36,462 bases of DNA from Mesorhizobium sp. (GCF_004962925.1 NZ_SUEO01000034.1:1-36462), one strand, 5' to 3'. Counted from the first letter of the stretch, positions 7,676 through 16,572 are shown. Notes: generated by a model not told the origin, from the letters alone. Numbers and translations: made by a program.

Positions 7676-8719
7676 ATGAAGACCTACAACATAGCGCTCA
7701 TCCCCGGCGACGGCATCGGCAAGGACGTGACCGAGTCGGCATGGCAGGTGATGCAGGCGGCGGCAAAACGGCGCGGTTTCGCCCTTGATGGCAAACGCTT
7801 CCCATGGTCCTGCGCCTACTACCTGGAAACCGGCGCAATGATGCCGCCAGACGGCATCGAGACACTTCGAAAATTCGATGCGATCTATCTCGGCGCTGTG
7901 GGCTGGTCCGCGGAAGTGCCCGACTCAGTATCGCTTCACGGACTGCTCCTGCCGATCCGGAAAGGATTCACGCAGTACGCCAACATACGACCGCACAGGC
8001 TGTTGCCGGGCGTCCAGGGCCCCCTCCGCTCTGATGGATTCGACATCCTGTGCATACGCGAGAATACGGAAGGCGAATATTCCGGCGCCGGCGGGCGCGT
8101 TCATTCCGGCACAGCCAATGAGGTCGCGATTGAGACGGCAATCTTCACGCGTGCGGGTGTCGAACGGATCATGCGTTTCGGTTTCGAACAGGCGCGGGCG
8201 CGCCGCAAGAAGCTCGCATCTGTGACCAAGTCCAACGCGCAGAAACATTCCATGGTTTTCTGGGATGAGGTGACGCGCGAGATAGCGAATGACTATCCCG
8301 AAGTAGAGGTCTCGCACTACCACATCGACGCCATGGCTGCCCGCATGGTGCTGGCGCCTGAAAGCCTCGACGTAATCGTCGCCTCGAACCTGTTTGGCGA
8401 CATCCTCACCGATATCGGAGCGGCGATCCAGGGCGGGCTGGGTTATGCCGCCTCTGCCAATATCAATCCCGATCGCAGCGCACCTTCCATGTTCGAGCCT
8501 GTCCATGGTTCGGCGCCCGATATCGCGCATCTCGGCGTCGCCAATCCGATCGCCGCGATCTGGTCCGGTGCGATGATGCTGGAGCATCTGGGCGAGCGGC
8601 ATGCTGCGGCCGAAGTGATGTCGGCAATCGAGTCCGTAACCGCGCAGGGGATAGGCACGATCGCAGGCAAGGACCGGACTGAAACAATCACGCGAGCCGT
8701 GCTTGCGGCATTGATCTGA
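7676..8719 (+). CDS. tartrate/D-malate dehydrogenase-like enzyme (isopropylmalate dehydrogenase fold), paralogue 1
   Basis: 347-aa member of the isocitrate/isopropylmalate dehydrogenase superfamily, tartrate dehydrogenase/D-malate decarboxylating branch (NAD- and metal-dependent oxidation of a 2-hydroxy diacid). Seen: N-terminal LIPGDGIGKDV, substrate loop FTQYANIRPHRLLPG, IRENTEGEYSG, SVTKSNAQKHSMVFWDEV (catalytic Lys), metal-binding VASNLFGDILTDIG (Asp residues), and FEPVHGSAPDIA near the nucleotide site. GAGGA about 10 bases upstream supports ATG 7676. It is paired with the SSADH-like gene (20-base gap). A paralogue lies at 14100-15173. Exact substrate cannot be told among tartrate, D-malate and 3-substituted malates. 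Confidence 0.85.
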   Translation: MKTYNIALIPGDGIGKDVTESAWQVMQAAAKRRGFALDGKRFPWSCAYYLETGAMMPPDGIETLRKFDAIYLGAVGWSAEVPDSVSLHGLLLPIRKGFTQYANIRPHRLLPGVQGPLRSDGFDILCIRENTEGEYSGAGGRVHSGTANEVAIETAIFTRAGVERIMRFGFEQARARRKKLASVTKSNAQKHSMVFWDEVTREIANDYPEVEVSHYHIDAMAARMVLAPESLDVIVASNLFGDILTDIGAAIQGGLGYAASANINPDRSAPSMFEPVHGSAPDIAHLGVANPIAAIWSGAMMLEHLGERHAAAEVMSAIESVTAQGIGTIAGKDRTETITRAVLAALI

Positions 8720-8739
8720 AAGGGCAGAGGAAAAAGACC

Positions 8740-10215
8740 ATGAATGCGATCACGAAGATTGGCACCTTTAACGATGCGGACCTGTTCCGCCAGCAGGCGT
8801 TGATTGGCGGTGTCTGGCGGGACGCGGATACAAAGGCCGTCGCCGAGGTCACCAACCCTGCCAGCCTGAATGTTCTCGGCACCGTTCCCGACATGGGGGG
8901 CGACGAGACCAGGGCCGCGATCGGTGCTGCGGCCGAAGCGTTCAGGAGTTGGAAGAAGAAGACTCATGCCGAGCGGGGGGGACTGCTGGAACGCTGGCAC
9001 GACCTCATTCGCCGGCATGAACAGGATTTGGCGCTTCTGCTGACTCTGGAACAGGGTAAGCCGCTTGCTGAGGCGCTCGCGGAGATCCGCTACGGCGCGT
9101 CGTTCGGGAAATGGTTCGCGGAGGAGGCGCGACGGATCGGTGGCTCGACCATTCCGTCACCCACGGCCGATCGCCGCATTCTGGTTCTCAGGGAAGCAGT
9201 CGGCGTCTGCGCCATCATCACCCCGTGGAATTTCCCCAACGCGATGATCACACGCAAAGTCGCCCCCGCACTGGCTGCCGGCTGCACAGTGGTGATCAAG
9301 CCGTCCGAGTTTACACCATTTTCGGCGCTCGCGCTCGGCGTCCTGGCGGAGCGAGCGGGCATTCCGGCAGGCGTTATCAACATCGTAACCGGCATGCCGG
9401 CGGCGATCGGCAAAGAGCTAATGGCCAACGAAACGGTGCGCAAGATCTCCTTCACAGGTTCGACCCGCGTCGGCGCGCTTTTGATGAAGGGCGCCGCCGA
9501 CGGCATCAAAAGGCTCAGCCTCGAGCTCGGCGGGAACGCGCCTTTCATCGTCTTCGATGACGCAGATCTCGATCTCGCCGTCGAAGGGGCGGTAAACTCC
9601 AAATTTCGCAATGGCGGCCAGACCTGCGTCTGTGCCAACCGCATTCTCGTGCAGGCCGGCATCTATGAGGCGTTTGCTGCGAAGCTCGCCGGCCGAGTTG
9701 CAGAGATGAAGGTTGGCGCGGGTACAGAGGAGGGCGTCGTCATCGGGCCGATGATCAATGGTGCCGCCATCGAGAAGATCGAGCGGCATGTCGCCGATGC
9801 TTTGGAGAAAGGCGCCCGGATAATTGCCCGGAGCGAAGCAGTGCCGGAAGGCAAGCAATACGCCCGGCCTATTCTGCTCGGCGACGCCACGACCGAAATG
9901 CTCCTGGCGTCGGAAGAGACGTTCGGGCCTGTTGCGCCGCTGTTCCGTTTTGAAACCGAGGAGGAAGCAATTGCGATCGCCAACGGAACGCCCTTCGGCC
10001 TTGCCGCCTATTTTTACACGGAAAACCTCAAACGATCGTGGCGTGTGGCCGAGGCGCTGGAGTTCGGCATGGTCGGGCTCAACACCGGCCTGATCTCGAC
10101 AGAGGTCGCGCCGTTCGGCGGTGTGAAACAGTCGGGGCTGGGGCGCGAAGGATCGCAGCTGGGGATTGAGGAATATCTCGAGGTAAAGACGCTTCACGTC
10201 GGCGGGTTGAATTAG
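8740..10215 (+). CDS. gabD: NAD(P)-dependent succinate-semialdehyde dehydrogenase-like aldehyde dehydrogenase
   Basis: 491-aa aldehyde dehydrogenase of the GabD (succinate-semialdehyde) group, oxidising an aldehyde to the acid. Seen: AIITPWNFPNAMITRKVAPA, LSLELGGNAPFIVFDDADLD (general-base Glu), FRNGGQTCVCANR (catalytic Cys), SEETFGPVAPLF and C-terminal PFGGVKQSGLGREG. Length is typical. AGAGGAAAAAG precedes the ATG. It ends a two-gene unit with the tartrate dehydrogenase-like gene and is followed by a strong hairpin at 10251-10285. It could oxidise the semialdehyde produced by the class III aminotransferase at 12196, but that link is inference. Confidence 0.88.
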   Translation: MNAITKIGTFNDADLFRQQALIGGVWRDADTKAVAEVTNPASLNVLGTVPDMGGDETRAAIGAAAEAFRSWKKKTHAERGGLLERWHDLIRRHEQDLALLLTLEQGKPLAEALAEIRYGASFGKWFAEEARRIGGSTIPSPTADRRILVLREAVGVCAIITPWNFPNAMITRKVAPALAAGCTVVIKPSEFTPFSALALGVLAERAGIPAGVINIVTGMPAAIGKELMANETVRKISFTGSTRVGALLMKGAADGIKRLSLELGGNAPFIVFDDADLDLAVEGAVNSKFRNGGQTCVCANRILVQAGIYEAFAAKLAGRVAEMKVGAGTEEGVVIGPMINGAAIEKIERHVADALEKGARIIARSEAVPEGKQYARPILLGDATTEMLLASEETFGPVAPLFRFETEEEAIAIANGTPFGLAAYFYTENLKRSWRVAEALEFGMVGLNTGLISTEVAPFGGVKQSGLGREGSQLGIEEYLEVKTLHVGGLN

Positions 10216-10250
10216 AGGCTTTTCCGGAGGCTTCAACAGCGAGACTAGCA

Positions 10251-10285
10251 ATGAGAAAGGGGCGGTCGAACCGCCCCTATCTCAT
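10251..10285. terminator. bidirectional hairpin between convergent genes
   Basis: AGGGGCGGT (10258-10266), loop CGA, ACCGCCCCT (10270-10278): perfect 9-bp stem, extended outside two mismatches by ATGAG (10251-10255) and CTCAT (10281-10285). It lies between the ends of the SSADH-like gene (plus) and the HAD gene (minus), as expected of a shared terminator, though there is no long T-run on either side. Confidence 0.75.
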
Positions 10286-10326
10286 TCGATACTTCGGATG
10301 CCGCGATGGCCGGAGGCCCGCCAGCC

Positions 10327-11016
10327 TCAAGCAACTTCCCGAACGGGCTCCAGTCCGACGGCGGCGGCCAGACCTCCGATATCCTTGATCTCGGTATATT
10401 CGTAGAAGGGATTCGCGGGCTCGTGGCCGCGATTCACCCAGACCTTGCTCTTGATACCGAGATCATAGGCGGTCATGAGATCGTAGCGGAATGAGGACGA
10501 CACATGAGTAATGTCCTCAGGGCCGCAGCCGAGCTTGTCGAACATATATTCGAAGCCCTTCATCAAAGGCTTGTAGGCGCCGGTCTCCTCGGCCGTGATG
10601 ACCATGTGGAAGGGCGCGCCGAGCTTCCCCACGTTTGACATGATCAGGCTGTTCATGGAGTTCGACAGGATCACCAGTGGGATTTCCTTGGCGACCTTGG
10701 CCAGTCCCGCCGGGACATCCGGGTGCGGACCCCATGTCGGCACTTCCTCATAGATGCGCTGGGCATCCTCGGGCCGGAATGCGACGCCGTTGCGCTTGCA
10801 GGTCCGTTCCACGGAATTGTGCACGACCTCGATATAGGGCTTCCAGGCGCCAACAACCTCGTCGAGGCGATAGCCCGCGAAATCCTTGATGAACTGCGTC
10901 AACGCGGCAGGCGAAAGCTGCGAGCCGTAGATGCGCCTCGCGGCACCGGCCATATCGAAATTGGTGAGCGTGCCGTAGCAGTCGAAGGTGATGTATTTCG
11001 GTCTGAACGTCGACAT
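10327..11016 (-). CDS. haloacid dehalogenase type II-like HAD hydrolase, paralogue 1
   Basis: 229-aa HAD-superfamily hydrolase resembling L-2-haloacid dehalogenases (type II). Seen: nucleophile Asp in ITFDCYGTL near residue 10, VILSNSMNSL (motif II Ser/Asn), GAYKP (motif III Lys) and HVSSSFRYDLMTAYDLG (motif IV acid). These enzymes replace a 2-substituent with hydroxyl through an aspartyl ester; in this catabolic setting the natural substrate may not be halogenated. ATG 11016 is chosen because AGGAGG lies 9 bases upstream; an ATG at 11025 touches AGGAGG. A very similar paralogue (roughly two thirds identical by eye) lies at 31017-31685. It is divergent from GNAT paralogue 2 across 322 bases. 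Confidence 0.87.
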   Translation of the reverse strand: MSTFRPKYITFDCYGTLTNFDMAGAARRIYGSQLSPAALTQFIKDFAGYRLDEVVGAWKPYIEVVHNSVERTCKRNGVAFRPEDAQRIYEEVPTWGPHPDVPAGLAKVAKEIPLVILSNSMNSLIMSNVGKLGAPFHMVITAEETGAYKPLMKGFEYMFDKLGCGPEDITHVSSSFRYDLMTAYDLGIKSKVWVNRGHEPANPFYEYTEIKDIGGLAAAVGLEPVREVA

Positions 11017-11338
11017 GGCGACCATCCTCCTAGTTTTCCTCGGCACAGCGTGCCTGTACCGCAATCACCATAGTCGGCGACATGGAAGACTAACGGTCGC
11101 ATTCGCCGCAACCTGAAGCAGATCGTTTCGTATTGCATCGCCGGATTGGCAGAGAGTTGCGCCAGGTGTCCTTTCGAGCTTTGGGAGCAGCGCGGCCTGC
11201 CGGCCATGCTTCGGCAGAAGATGCGGCGCGAGCGGCGAAGGATAGTGAAAACGCGTGGCGCATGGCTGCCGGTCGGGAGGAACTGCTGTCTTTGGTGGTC
11301 TACCGTGAGCACTTGAAGACGAAGGCCGGAAATTCATC
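11017..11338. other. intergenic region between divergent HAD and GNAT-aminotransferase genes
   Basis: No gene with a proper start is seen. One plus-strand frame stays open from a TAG near 11074 to a stop near 11304 and reads protein-like in its middle (QIVSYCIAGLAESC and beyond) but has no ATG; another 69-aa frame (11133-11342) overlaps the GNAT start. The region must hold the promoters of both flanking genes, but no clear -35/-10 or operator stands out. Confidence 0.4.
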
Positions 11339-12181
11339 ATGACCACACAACAGATCATCCTTGAAGAGATGACACCGGGGCACCTGGAAGGTGCTGTCGA
11401 GTTGTCTCGCCAAGTTAAATGGCCGCATCGCCGCGAGGATTGGGAACTGGTCCAGTCGGTCAGCCGGGGGATCGTCGCTTTGGAAGAAGAACGCGTGGTG
11501 GCGACCATCATGATGACCCCCTATGGCGACAATGCCGCCACCATCAACATGGTGATCGTCGACGCGGCCATGCGCGGCCGCGGGCTCGGCCGCAAGATGA
11601 TAGAAGAGGCGCTTGCCAAGGCGGGTGAGCGCACCTGTTGCCTGGTGGCGACACGGGAAGGCCTGCCGCTCTATGAGAAGCTGGCCTTCGTCACGACTGG
11701 CGAGATCGTACAGCATCAGGGCGAGGCATTGCCTGTTTCCGCGCCGGCACGTGTATCCTGGGCCGAGAGCGGCGATCTTGCCCGCCTCGGAGTGCTGGAT
11801 CGCGAGGCATTTGGCCATGACCGTTCGGCGCTGATGAAGCTGCTTCGCGAGCGCGCGAAGTTCGCTGTCATTCGCGATGAAGGCGATACCCAGGCCTTTT
11901 CCGCCATCCGGCCATTCGGCCGGGGGCTGGTCTTCGGGCCGGTGGTGGCAAGAAACGGTACCGAGGCCAAAGCCCTGATCGACTTTCTGCTCGCCCATCA
12001 TCAGGGCAAGTTCGTCCGTTTCGATACCGACGTATCGACGGACCTTGCTGAATGGCTCACCGGGCGCGGGCTCGCGCACGTCGGCGGTGGGATCACGATG
12101 CGACGCTCCATTGCCACGCACAAAGAAAGCAAGCCCGCGCATCACCGCACATATGCGTTGGTCAGTCAGGCACTGGGTTGA
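11339..12181 (+). CDS. two-domain GNAT N-acetyltransferase, paralogue 2
   Basis: 280-aa protein with the same layout as the GNATs at 3971 and 25341: N-terminal GNAT domain with KWPHRREDWELV (about residue 26) and the acetyl-CoA loop DAAMRGRGLGRKMIEEAL, a second GNAT-like domain with IRPFGRGLVFGPVVAR, and the ending TYALVSQALG. This copy keeps the most canonical R-G-x-G-x-G loop of the three. It is followed after 14 bases by the class III aminotransferase, so the two are translationally linked. The coupling suggests it acylates an amine substrate or by-product of that pathway; the acceptor is unknown. Confidence 0.88.
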   Translation: MTTQQIILEEMTPGHLEGAVELSRQVKWPHRREDWELVQSVSRGIVALEEERVVATIMMTPYGDNAATINMVIVDAAMRGRGLGRKMIEEALAKAGERTCCLVATREGLPLYEKLAFVTTGEIVQHQGEALPVSAPARVSWAESGDLARLGVLDREAFGHDRSALMKLLRERAKFAVIRDEGDTQAFSAIRPFGRGLVFGPVVARNGTEAKALIDFLLAHHQGKFVRFDTDVSTDLAEWLTGRGLAHVGGGITMRRSIATHKESKPAHHRTYALVSQALG

Positions 12182-12195
12182 AATCGGAGGAAGAA

Positions 12196-13572
12196 ATGCT
12201 GGCAAACTCACTGATCGAACTCGATCGCGCACATCTGGTTCACCCGTTTTCATGCTATCGGAGCCACGAGGAGACGGGCGTGCGGGTGCTCAAATCCGCC
12301 AAGGGCGCAACAGTAACCGATGCAAGCGGAAAAACCCTGCTGGACGGATTCGCAGGGCTATGGTGTGTAAACATCGGATACGGCCAGGAAAGCGTCGTTG
12401 AAGCAGCCGCAAAGCAGCTAAGAGAGCTTCCCTATGCGACGGGATATTTCGGGCTGGGATCCGAGCCTGCCATTCGTCTTGCTGCCAGGCTCGCCGAACT
12501 GGCCCCCGGCGATCTGAACCATGTCTATTTCACGCTGGGCGGTTCCGACGCAGTCGACAGCACGATTCGTTTCATTCGCTACTACTACCATGCCAAGGGT
12601 ACGCCGAAGAAGGATCAGTTCATCTCGGTCGAGTATGGCTACCACGGATCCTCGACGGCAGGGTCCGGTCTGACCGCGATTCCCGCTTTCCATGCGGGCT
12701 TCGGCGTCCCTTACGACTGGCAGCACAAGATTCCCTCGCACTACGCCTATCGCAATCCGGTCGGTTCCGATCCGCAGGCGATTATCGACGCGTCGGTCGC
12801 GGCCCTGCGCGCCAAGATCGCGGAACTCGGCGCGGACCGCGTTGCGGCCTTCTACGTCGAACCCATTCAGGGTTCGGGCGGAGTCCTCGTTCCACCGACA
12901 GGCTGGCTGAAGGCCCTGCACGCCGTGTGCAAGGAACACGACATTCTGTTCGTTGCCGACGAAGTCATCACTGCCTTTGGCCGCACCGGCCCGCTCTTCG
13001 CCTGTGAAGAGGACGATGTGGTGCCGGATTTCATAACCACGGCGAAGGGACTGACCTCGGGCTACGTGCCGATGGGCGCAGTCTTCATGTCGGACCATGT
13101 CTACAATACGATCGCGGACGGAGCCGGCAAAGCACCTGTCGGCCACGGCTACACCTATTCAGCCCATCCCGTGAGCGCGGCGGTGGGGCTGGAATGCCTG
13201 CGTCTCTACGAAGAGGGCTTGCTCGAGAACGGGCGGAAGGCCGGGAAGCGCTTGATGGAAGGTCTTCGCTCGCTCGCCGACCACCCACTGGTTGGCGATA
13301 TTCGCGGTCGCGGCATGCTGGCCGCGGTCGAGTTGGTCACTGACAAGGAGCGCAAGACGCCCCTGCCGGCGGCAGCCGATCCGGGTCGCCGTATTTTCGA
13401 CCGCGCATGGGCGAACGGCCTCGTCATCCGCGCCTTCAACAGCGGCATCCTGGGCTATGCGCCGCCGCTCTGCTGCACGCAAGACGATATCGATGGAATC
13501 CTGGAACGCACGCGGATGACGCTGGATCAAACCCTCGAAGACAAGGACGTGCGGGCGGCGATGAAAAGATGA
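12196..13572 (+). CDS. class III (omega) aminotransferase
   Basis: 458-aa PLP-dependent aminotransferase of class III, resembling putrescine-, beta-alanine- or other omega-amine:pyruvate transaminases. Seen: LLDGFAGLWCVNIGYGQ near the N-terminus, FTLGGSDAVDSTIRF, EYGYHGSSTAGSGLT, FYVEPIQGSGGVLVPP, DEVITAFGRTG (cofactor Asp) and TTAKGLTSGYVPMG (PLP Lys). It removes an amino group from a terminal amine or omega-amino acid to give an aldehyde, which an ALDH such as the one at 8740 could oxidise. ATG 12196 is chosen (CGGAGGAAG ahead of it) although the frame is open further upstream through the GNAT. Two-gene operon with the GNAT; convergent with the Lrp-type gene. Confidence 0.9.
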   Translation: MLANSLIELDRAHLVHPFSCYRSHEETGVRVLKSAKGATVTDASGKTLLDGFAGLWCVNIGYGQESVVEAAAKQLRELPYATGYFGLGSEPAIRLAARLAELAPGDLNHVYFTLGGSDAVDSTIRFIRYYYHAKGTPKKDQFISVEYGYHGSSTAGSGLTAIPAFHAGFGVPYDWQHKIPSHYAYRNPVGSDPQAIIDASVAALRAKIAELGADRVAAFYVEPIQGSGGVLVPPTGWLKALHAVCKEHDILFVADEVITAFGRTGPLFACEEDDVVPDFITTAKGLTSGYVPMGAVFMSDHVYNTIADGAGKAPVGHGYTYSAHPVSAAVGLECLRLYEEGLLENGRKAGKRLMEGLRSLADHPLVGDIRGRGMLAAVELVTDKERKTPLPAAADPGRRIFDRAWANGLVIRAFNSGILGYAPPLCCTQDDIDGILERTRMTLDQTLEDKDVRAAMKR

Positions 13573-13581
13573 TCGTCCAGA

Positions 13582-13604
13582 CTGCCGCCGCATGCGCGCG
13601 GCAG
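13582..13604. terminator. hairpin between convergent aminotransferase and Lrp genes
   Basis: CTGCCGC (13582-13588) pairs with GCGGCAG (13598-13604) around a short GC-rich loop that is itself nearly palindromic (CGCATGCG). It is followed by CCTCTTCC on the plus strand. It sits in the 40-base gap between two convergent genes and probably ends transcription in both directions. Confidence 0.6.
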
Positions 13605-13612
13605 CCTCTTCC

Positions 13613-14089
13613 TCATCTGTCGAATATGGCGTCGAGCGGCAGGTGAGATTTCACGATAGGGGATTTCAGCACGACGAAGCTGAAATATTTGTCGATGCCG
13701 ATGTCCATTTCGACAAGGCGCTCCATGACCGTCTGGTATTCGGTGATTCCCGCTGTGACAAACTTCACCAGATAGTCGTAGCCGCCTGAAACAAGATGGC
13801 ATTCGATGACGGAATCGATCTTCTCGACGGTGGCAAGGAACCGCGCGAAGTCGTTCTGCCGATGGTTCCTGAGCGTGATCTCGGTGAAGACCGTCAACGT
13901 CTGCCCGAGCTTGGAGACGTCGATCTGGGCGGAATAGCCGGTGATGAAGCCTTCCGCCTGAAGCTTCTTGACCCGCATCAGGCAGGGGCTCGGTGACAGA
14001 TAGACCAGCTCGGCAAGCTCGACGTTGGATATGCGCCCGTTCTTTTGCAGCTCGGAGAGAATTTTGATGTCGATCTTGTCGAGCTTCAT
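13613..14089 (-). CDS. Lrp/AsnC family transcriptional regulator
   Basis: 158-aa regulator of the Lrp/AsnC (feast/famine) family. Seen: N-terminal winged HTH (KLDKIDIKILSELQKNGRIS, then LAELVYLSPSPCLMRVKKL, residues about 3-48) and a C-terminal RAM ligand-binding domain (LVSGGYDYLVKFVTAGITEY, about 100-120). These proteins form dimers to octamers and sense amino acids, usually controlling neighbouring amino-acid catabolic genes. It is the third gene of a minus-strand unit after the FAD oxidoreductase and tartrate dehydrogenase (10-base gap to the latter), so it is probably co-transcribed with, and a regulator of, these genes and perhaps the convergent aminotransferase. Confidence 0.92.
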   Translation of the reverse strand: MKLDKIDIKILSELQKNGRISNVELAELVYLSPSPCLMRVKKLQAEGFITGYSAQIDVSKLGQTLTVFTEITLRNHRQNDFARFLATVEKIDSVIECHLVSGGYDYLVKFVTAGITEYQTVMERLVEMDIGIDKYFSFVVLKSPIVKSHLPLDAIFDR

Positions 14090-14099
14090 CAGAAACCTG

Positions 14100-15173
14100 T
14101 CACACGTTCGAACCGCGGATCGTTCGGCAAACTGCGTCCGTTACTTCCTGCGTGGTCGCGGTGCCACCAACGTCCGGCGTCAGCACGCCTTCCCTTGTCA
14201 CCGATTCCACAGCGAGCATCAGCCGGTCGGCCGCTTCGCTTTCGCCCAGATGGTCGAGCATCTGGGCGGCGGTCCAGAAGGTGGCGACAGGGTTGGCGAT
14301 ACCTTTGCCGGCAATGTCGAACGCCGAGCCGTGGATAGGCTCGAACATCGAGGGATAGCGCCGCTCGGGATCAATATTGGCGGTCGGTGCTACGCCGAGA
14401 CTGCCCGCAAGCGCGCCTGCAAGGTCCGACAATATGTCGGCGTGAAGATTGGTGGCGACGATCGTATCGAGGCTCCGTGGTTTCAGCGTCATACGCGCCG
14501 TCATAGCATCAACCAGCATCTTGTCCCACGTGACGTCCGGGAATTCCCGTGCCACCTCGGCGGCGATTTCGTCCCACATTACCATGCCGTGACGCTGCGC
14601 GTTGGATTTCGTGACAACTGTCAGGAGCTTTCGCGGCCGTGACTGCGCCAGCCGGAATGCATAGCGCATGATGCGGGTGACGCCGACGCGCGTGAAGATC
14701 GCGACCTCGGTTCCGACTTCCTCGGGGAGGCCGCGATGGGTGCGGCCGCCGTTGCCCGAATACTCGCCCTCGGAATTCTCCCGCACGATCACCCAATCCA
14801 GATCGCCCGGGCCAACGCCCGCCAGCGGAGAAGCAATGCCCGGCAGTATCCTGGTCGGCCGCACGTTTGCGTACTGATCAAAGCCCTGGCAAATCGGCAG
14901 CCGGAGGCCCCAGAGAGTGATGTCGTCGGGAACATCGGGAGCGCCGACCGCGCCAAAAAAGATAGCGTCGAAACGCTTCAGTTGCATCACACCGTCCTCG
15001 GGCATCATCCGACCATGGGCCTTGTAGTAGTCTGAGCCCCAGTCGAAGTGCTCGACGCGCAGCTTGAAGTCGCCGCAGCGCTCTTCAAGTGTCTCAAGCG
15101 CCTGGAGACCGGCGGCAATGACCTCTCGGCCGATCCCGTCGGCTGGAATGGCGGCAATCTCATATTCGCGCAT
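14100..15173 (-). CDS. ttuC: tartrate dehydrogenase (TtuC-like), paralogue 2
   Basis: 357-aa NAD- and metal-dependent dehydrogenase close to tartrate dehydrogenase/D-malate decarboxylase. Seen: IPADGIGREV, GLRLPICQGFDQYANVRP, VRENSEGEYSGNGGRTH, VVTKSNAQRHGMVMWDE (catalytic Lys), VATNLHADILSDLAG (metal Asp residues), FEPIHGSAFDIAGKGIANP. Reactions known for the family: tartrate to oxaloglycolate, D-malate to pyruvate, meso-tartrate to glycerate. ATG 15173 is preferred over GTG 15179 because GGGGAAG then sits at normal spacing. Middle gene of the FAD oxidoreductase - ttuC - lrp unit. It is clearly diverged from paralogue 1 (ADG rather than GDG in the first loop; HADILSD rather than FGDILTD). 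Confidence 0.88.
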   Translation of the reverse strand: MREYEIAAIPADGIGREVIAAGLQALETLEERCGDFKLRVEHFDWGSDYYKAHGRMMPEDGVMQLKRFDAIFFGAVGAPDVPDDITLWGLRLPICQGFDQYANVRPTRILPGIASPLAGVGPGDLDWVIVRENSEGEYSGNGGRTHRGLPEEVGTEVAIFTRVGVTRIMRYAFRLAQSRPRKLLTVVTKSNAQRHGMVMWDEIAAEVAREFPDVTWDKMLVDAMTARMTLKPRSLDTIVATNLHADILSDLAGALAGSLGVAPTANIDPERRYPSMFEPIHGSAFDIAGKGIANPVATFWTAAQMLDHLGESEAADRLMLAVESVTREGVLTPDVGGTATTQEVTDAVCRTIRGSNV

Positions 15174-15246
15174 CGTCACTTCCCCACTGTTTTCAGTGCT
15201 GGCCGCCTCGCGGCCTCGATCTCGTGTGCGTTGGTAAACGGTCTTC

Positions 15247-16572
15247 TCAGAATTCAGCGACCTTGCCCCACGCAGCTGTCTTCAGACGCTCCGGCCTATA
15301 AGGACGGGGATCGACGATCGGGTCGCTGCCGGTGATGATATCGGCGATCATATGCCCAGCGCCGGGGCCGATCCCGAAGCCGTGGCCGCTGAATCCTGCC
15401 GCCAGGATGAAGCCCGGGATCCCTTCGACTTCACCGACTGCGGGAATGCCGTCTGGCGTGCTGTCGATATAACCCGCCCAGACATTGGAGATCGCGGTGC
15501 GCTTGAGTTCGGGCAGCAATCCGCAGGCTCTTTGATATGTCAGGCGAATCTGCCTCATGTCAGGTTTGGGGTCGAGAATCCGATTCCGTTCCATTGGTGT
15601 TACGTCGTCAAGTACCCATTTCCTCAGGCTTTCATGACCTTGACGCCAGCCTTCGAACGCTCCCGGAGCCAGACTGCGCCAGCGACGGGCGAACATTGGC
15701 ACGAACTCGCGGCTGAACCTGAGCTGCTGTGGCGTTGGATCGACTCGCGCCCGCCCGCTGATCGCCAGCGTGTATCCAGCGTTGCCGCGCCGCGTCAGCG
15801 AAACGCGCGCGGTATGCAAGGCATCCGGCAGGCTGTTTGCGCCGGGTGCCACGGCTAGAATGGACTGACGAACGGCAGCTTGCGGGAAACGAATACCAAG
15901 CTGGTTGCAGAAGGAAGATGCCCACGCGCCTCCAGCCATGACCACGGTCGTTGCCCTGATGGTTCCCGCTTCTGTAATGACGCCGCTGACCCGGCCGGCG
16001 CTCAACTCCAGCCCGCGCGCCGCGCAATGCTGATGTACGGTGCCGCCGGCCGCCATGATTCCGCGCGCGGCAACCGGCACCGCCTTTGAAGGATCCGCCG
16101 TTCCGTCGGTTGGTGAGAAAACGCCGCCTTTCCATTTGCGGCCGGTCGCCTTGCCCCGTTCGGTGGCTTCCTCCGCGCTCAACACATGCGTCGTGACGCC
16201 GACCGTCCTTGCGAAATCGCGCCACTTTGCCCAGCCTGCCAGCTCGTTTTCGTCCTGCGAGAGATATAGCAGGCCGCAGCGGCGAAAGCCGGTGTCTTGG
16301 CCGGTCTCCTGCGCCACTTTTTCCCAGAGATCGAGGCTCTTGGTTGCCATCGGCAACTCGCGCGCGTCGCGGTTCTGCTGGCGGCACCAGCCCCAATTGC
16401 GGCTGGACTGTTCGGCGGCAACGCGCCCCTTCTCCAGCAGGGCAACGCTGACGCCACGGCGTGCGAGATAATATGCCGTGAATATTCCTACCACGCCGCC
16501 GCCGATGACGACGACGTCCGCCTCGCGAGGCAGGGATGGGCTGGAATCGATGTGCATGAGCGGCGCGGGCAT
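15247..16572 (-). CDS. DadA-like FAD-dependent oxidoreductase, paralogue 1
   Basis: 441-aa flavoprotein of the D-amino acid/glycine oxidase (DAO) superfamily. Seen: N-terminal dinucleotide motif VVVIGGGVVGIFTAYYLARRG (about residues 20-40) with acidic strand end LLEKG, then SSRNWGWCRQQNRD, and C-terminal IPAVGEVEGIPGFILAAGFSGHGFGIGPGAG, the typical DAO FAD-closing segment. Such enzymes oxidise amino acids or secondary amines to imines/ketones with release of ammonia or amine. It is the first gene of a minus-strand operon with ttuC (73-base gap) and lrp. The closeness of an Lrp regulator favours an amino acid substrate. ATG 16572 or an internal ATG at 16557 may be the start. Confidence 0.88.
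   Translation of the reverse strand: MPAPLMHIDSSPSLPREADVVVIGGGVVGIFTAYYLARRGVSVALLEKGRVAAEQSSRNWGWCRQQNRDARELPMATKSLDLWEKVAQETGQDTGFRRCGLLYLSQDENELAGWAKWRDFARTVGVTTHVLSAEEATERGKATGRKWKGGVFSPTDGTADPSKAVPVAARGIMAAGGTVHQHCAARGLELSAGRVSGVITEAGTIRATTVVMAGGAWASSFCNQLGIRFPQAAVRQSILAVAPGANSLPDALHTARVSLTRRGNAGYTLAISGRARVDPTPQQLRFSREFVPMFARRWRSLAPGAFEGWRQGHESLRKWVLDDVTPMERNRILDPKPDMRQIRLTYQRACGLLPELKRTAISNVWAGYIDSTPDGIPAVGEVEGIPGFILAAGFSGHGFGIGPGAGHMIADIITGSDPIVDPRPYRPERLKTAAWGKVAEF

Noticed and set aside
11133..11342. 69-aa frame whose stop overlaps the GNAT 2 start (ATGA)
   Set aside because: The overlap looks like coupling, but the translation is Ala/Arg-rich with no motif and no ribosome-binding site; a different frame in the same stretch looks more protein-like but lacks a start.
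5064..13572. Ectoine degradation cluster (doe/eut)
   Set aside because: Deacetylase, class III aminotransferase, SSADH and AsnC-type regulator resemble that pathway's parts list, but the ectoine hydrolase (EutD/DoeA) is absent and the deacylase is M20/ArgE type, not the DoeB type.
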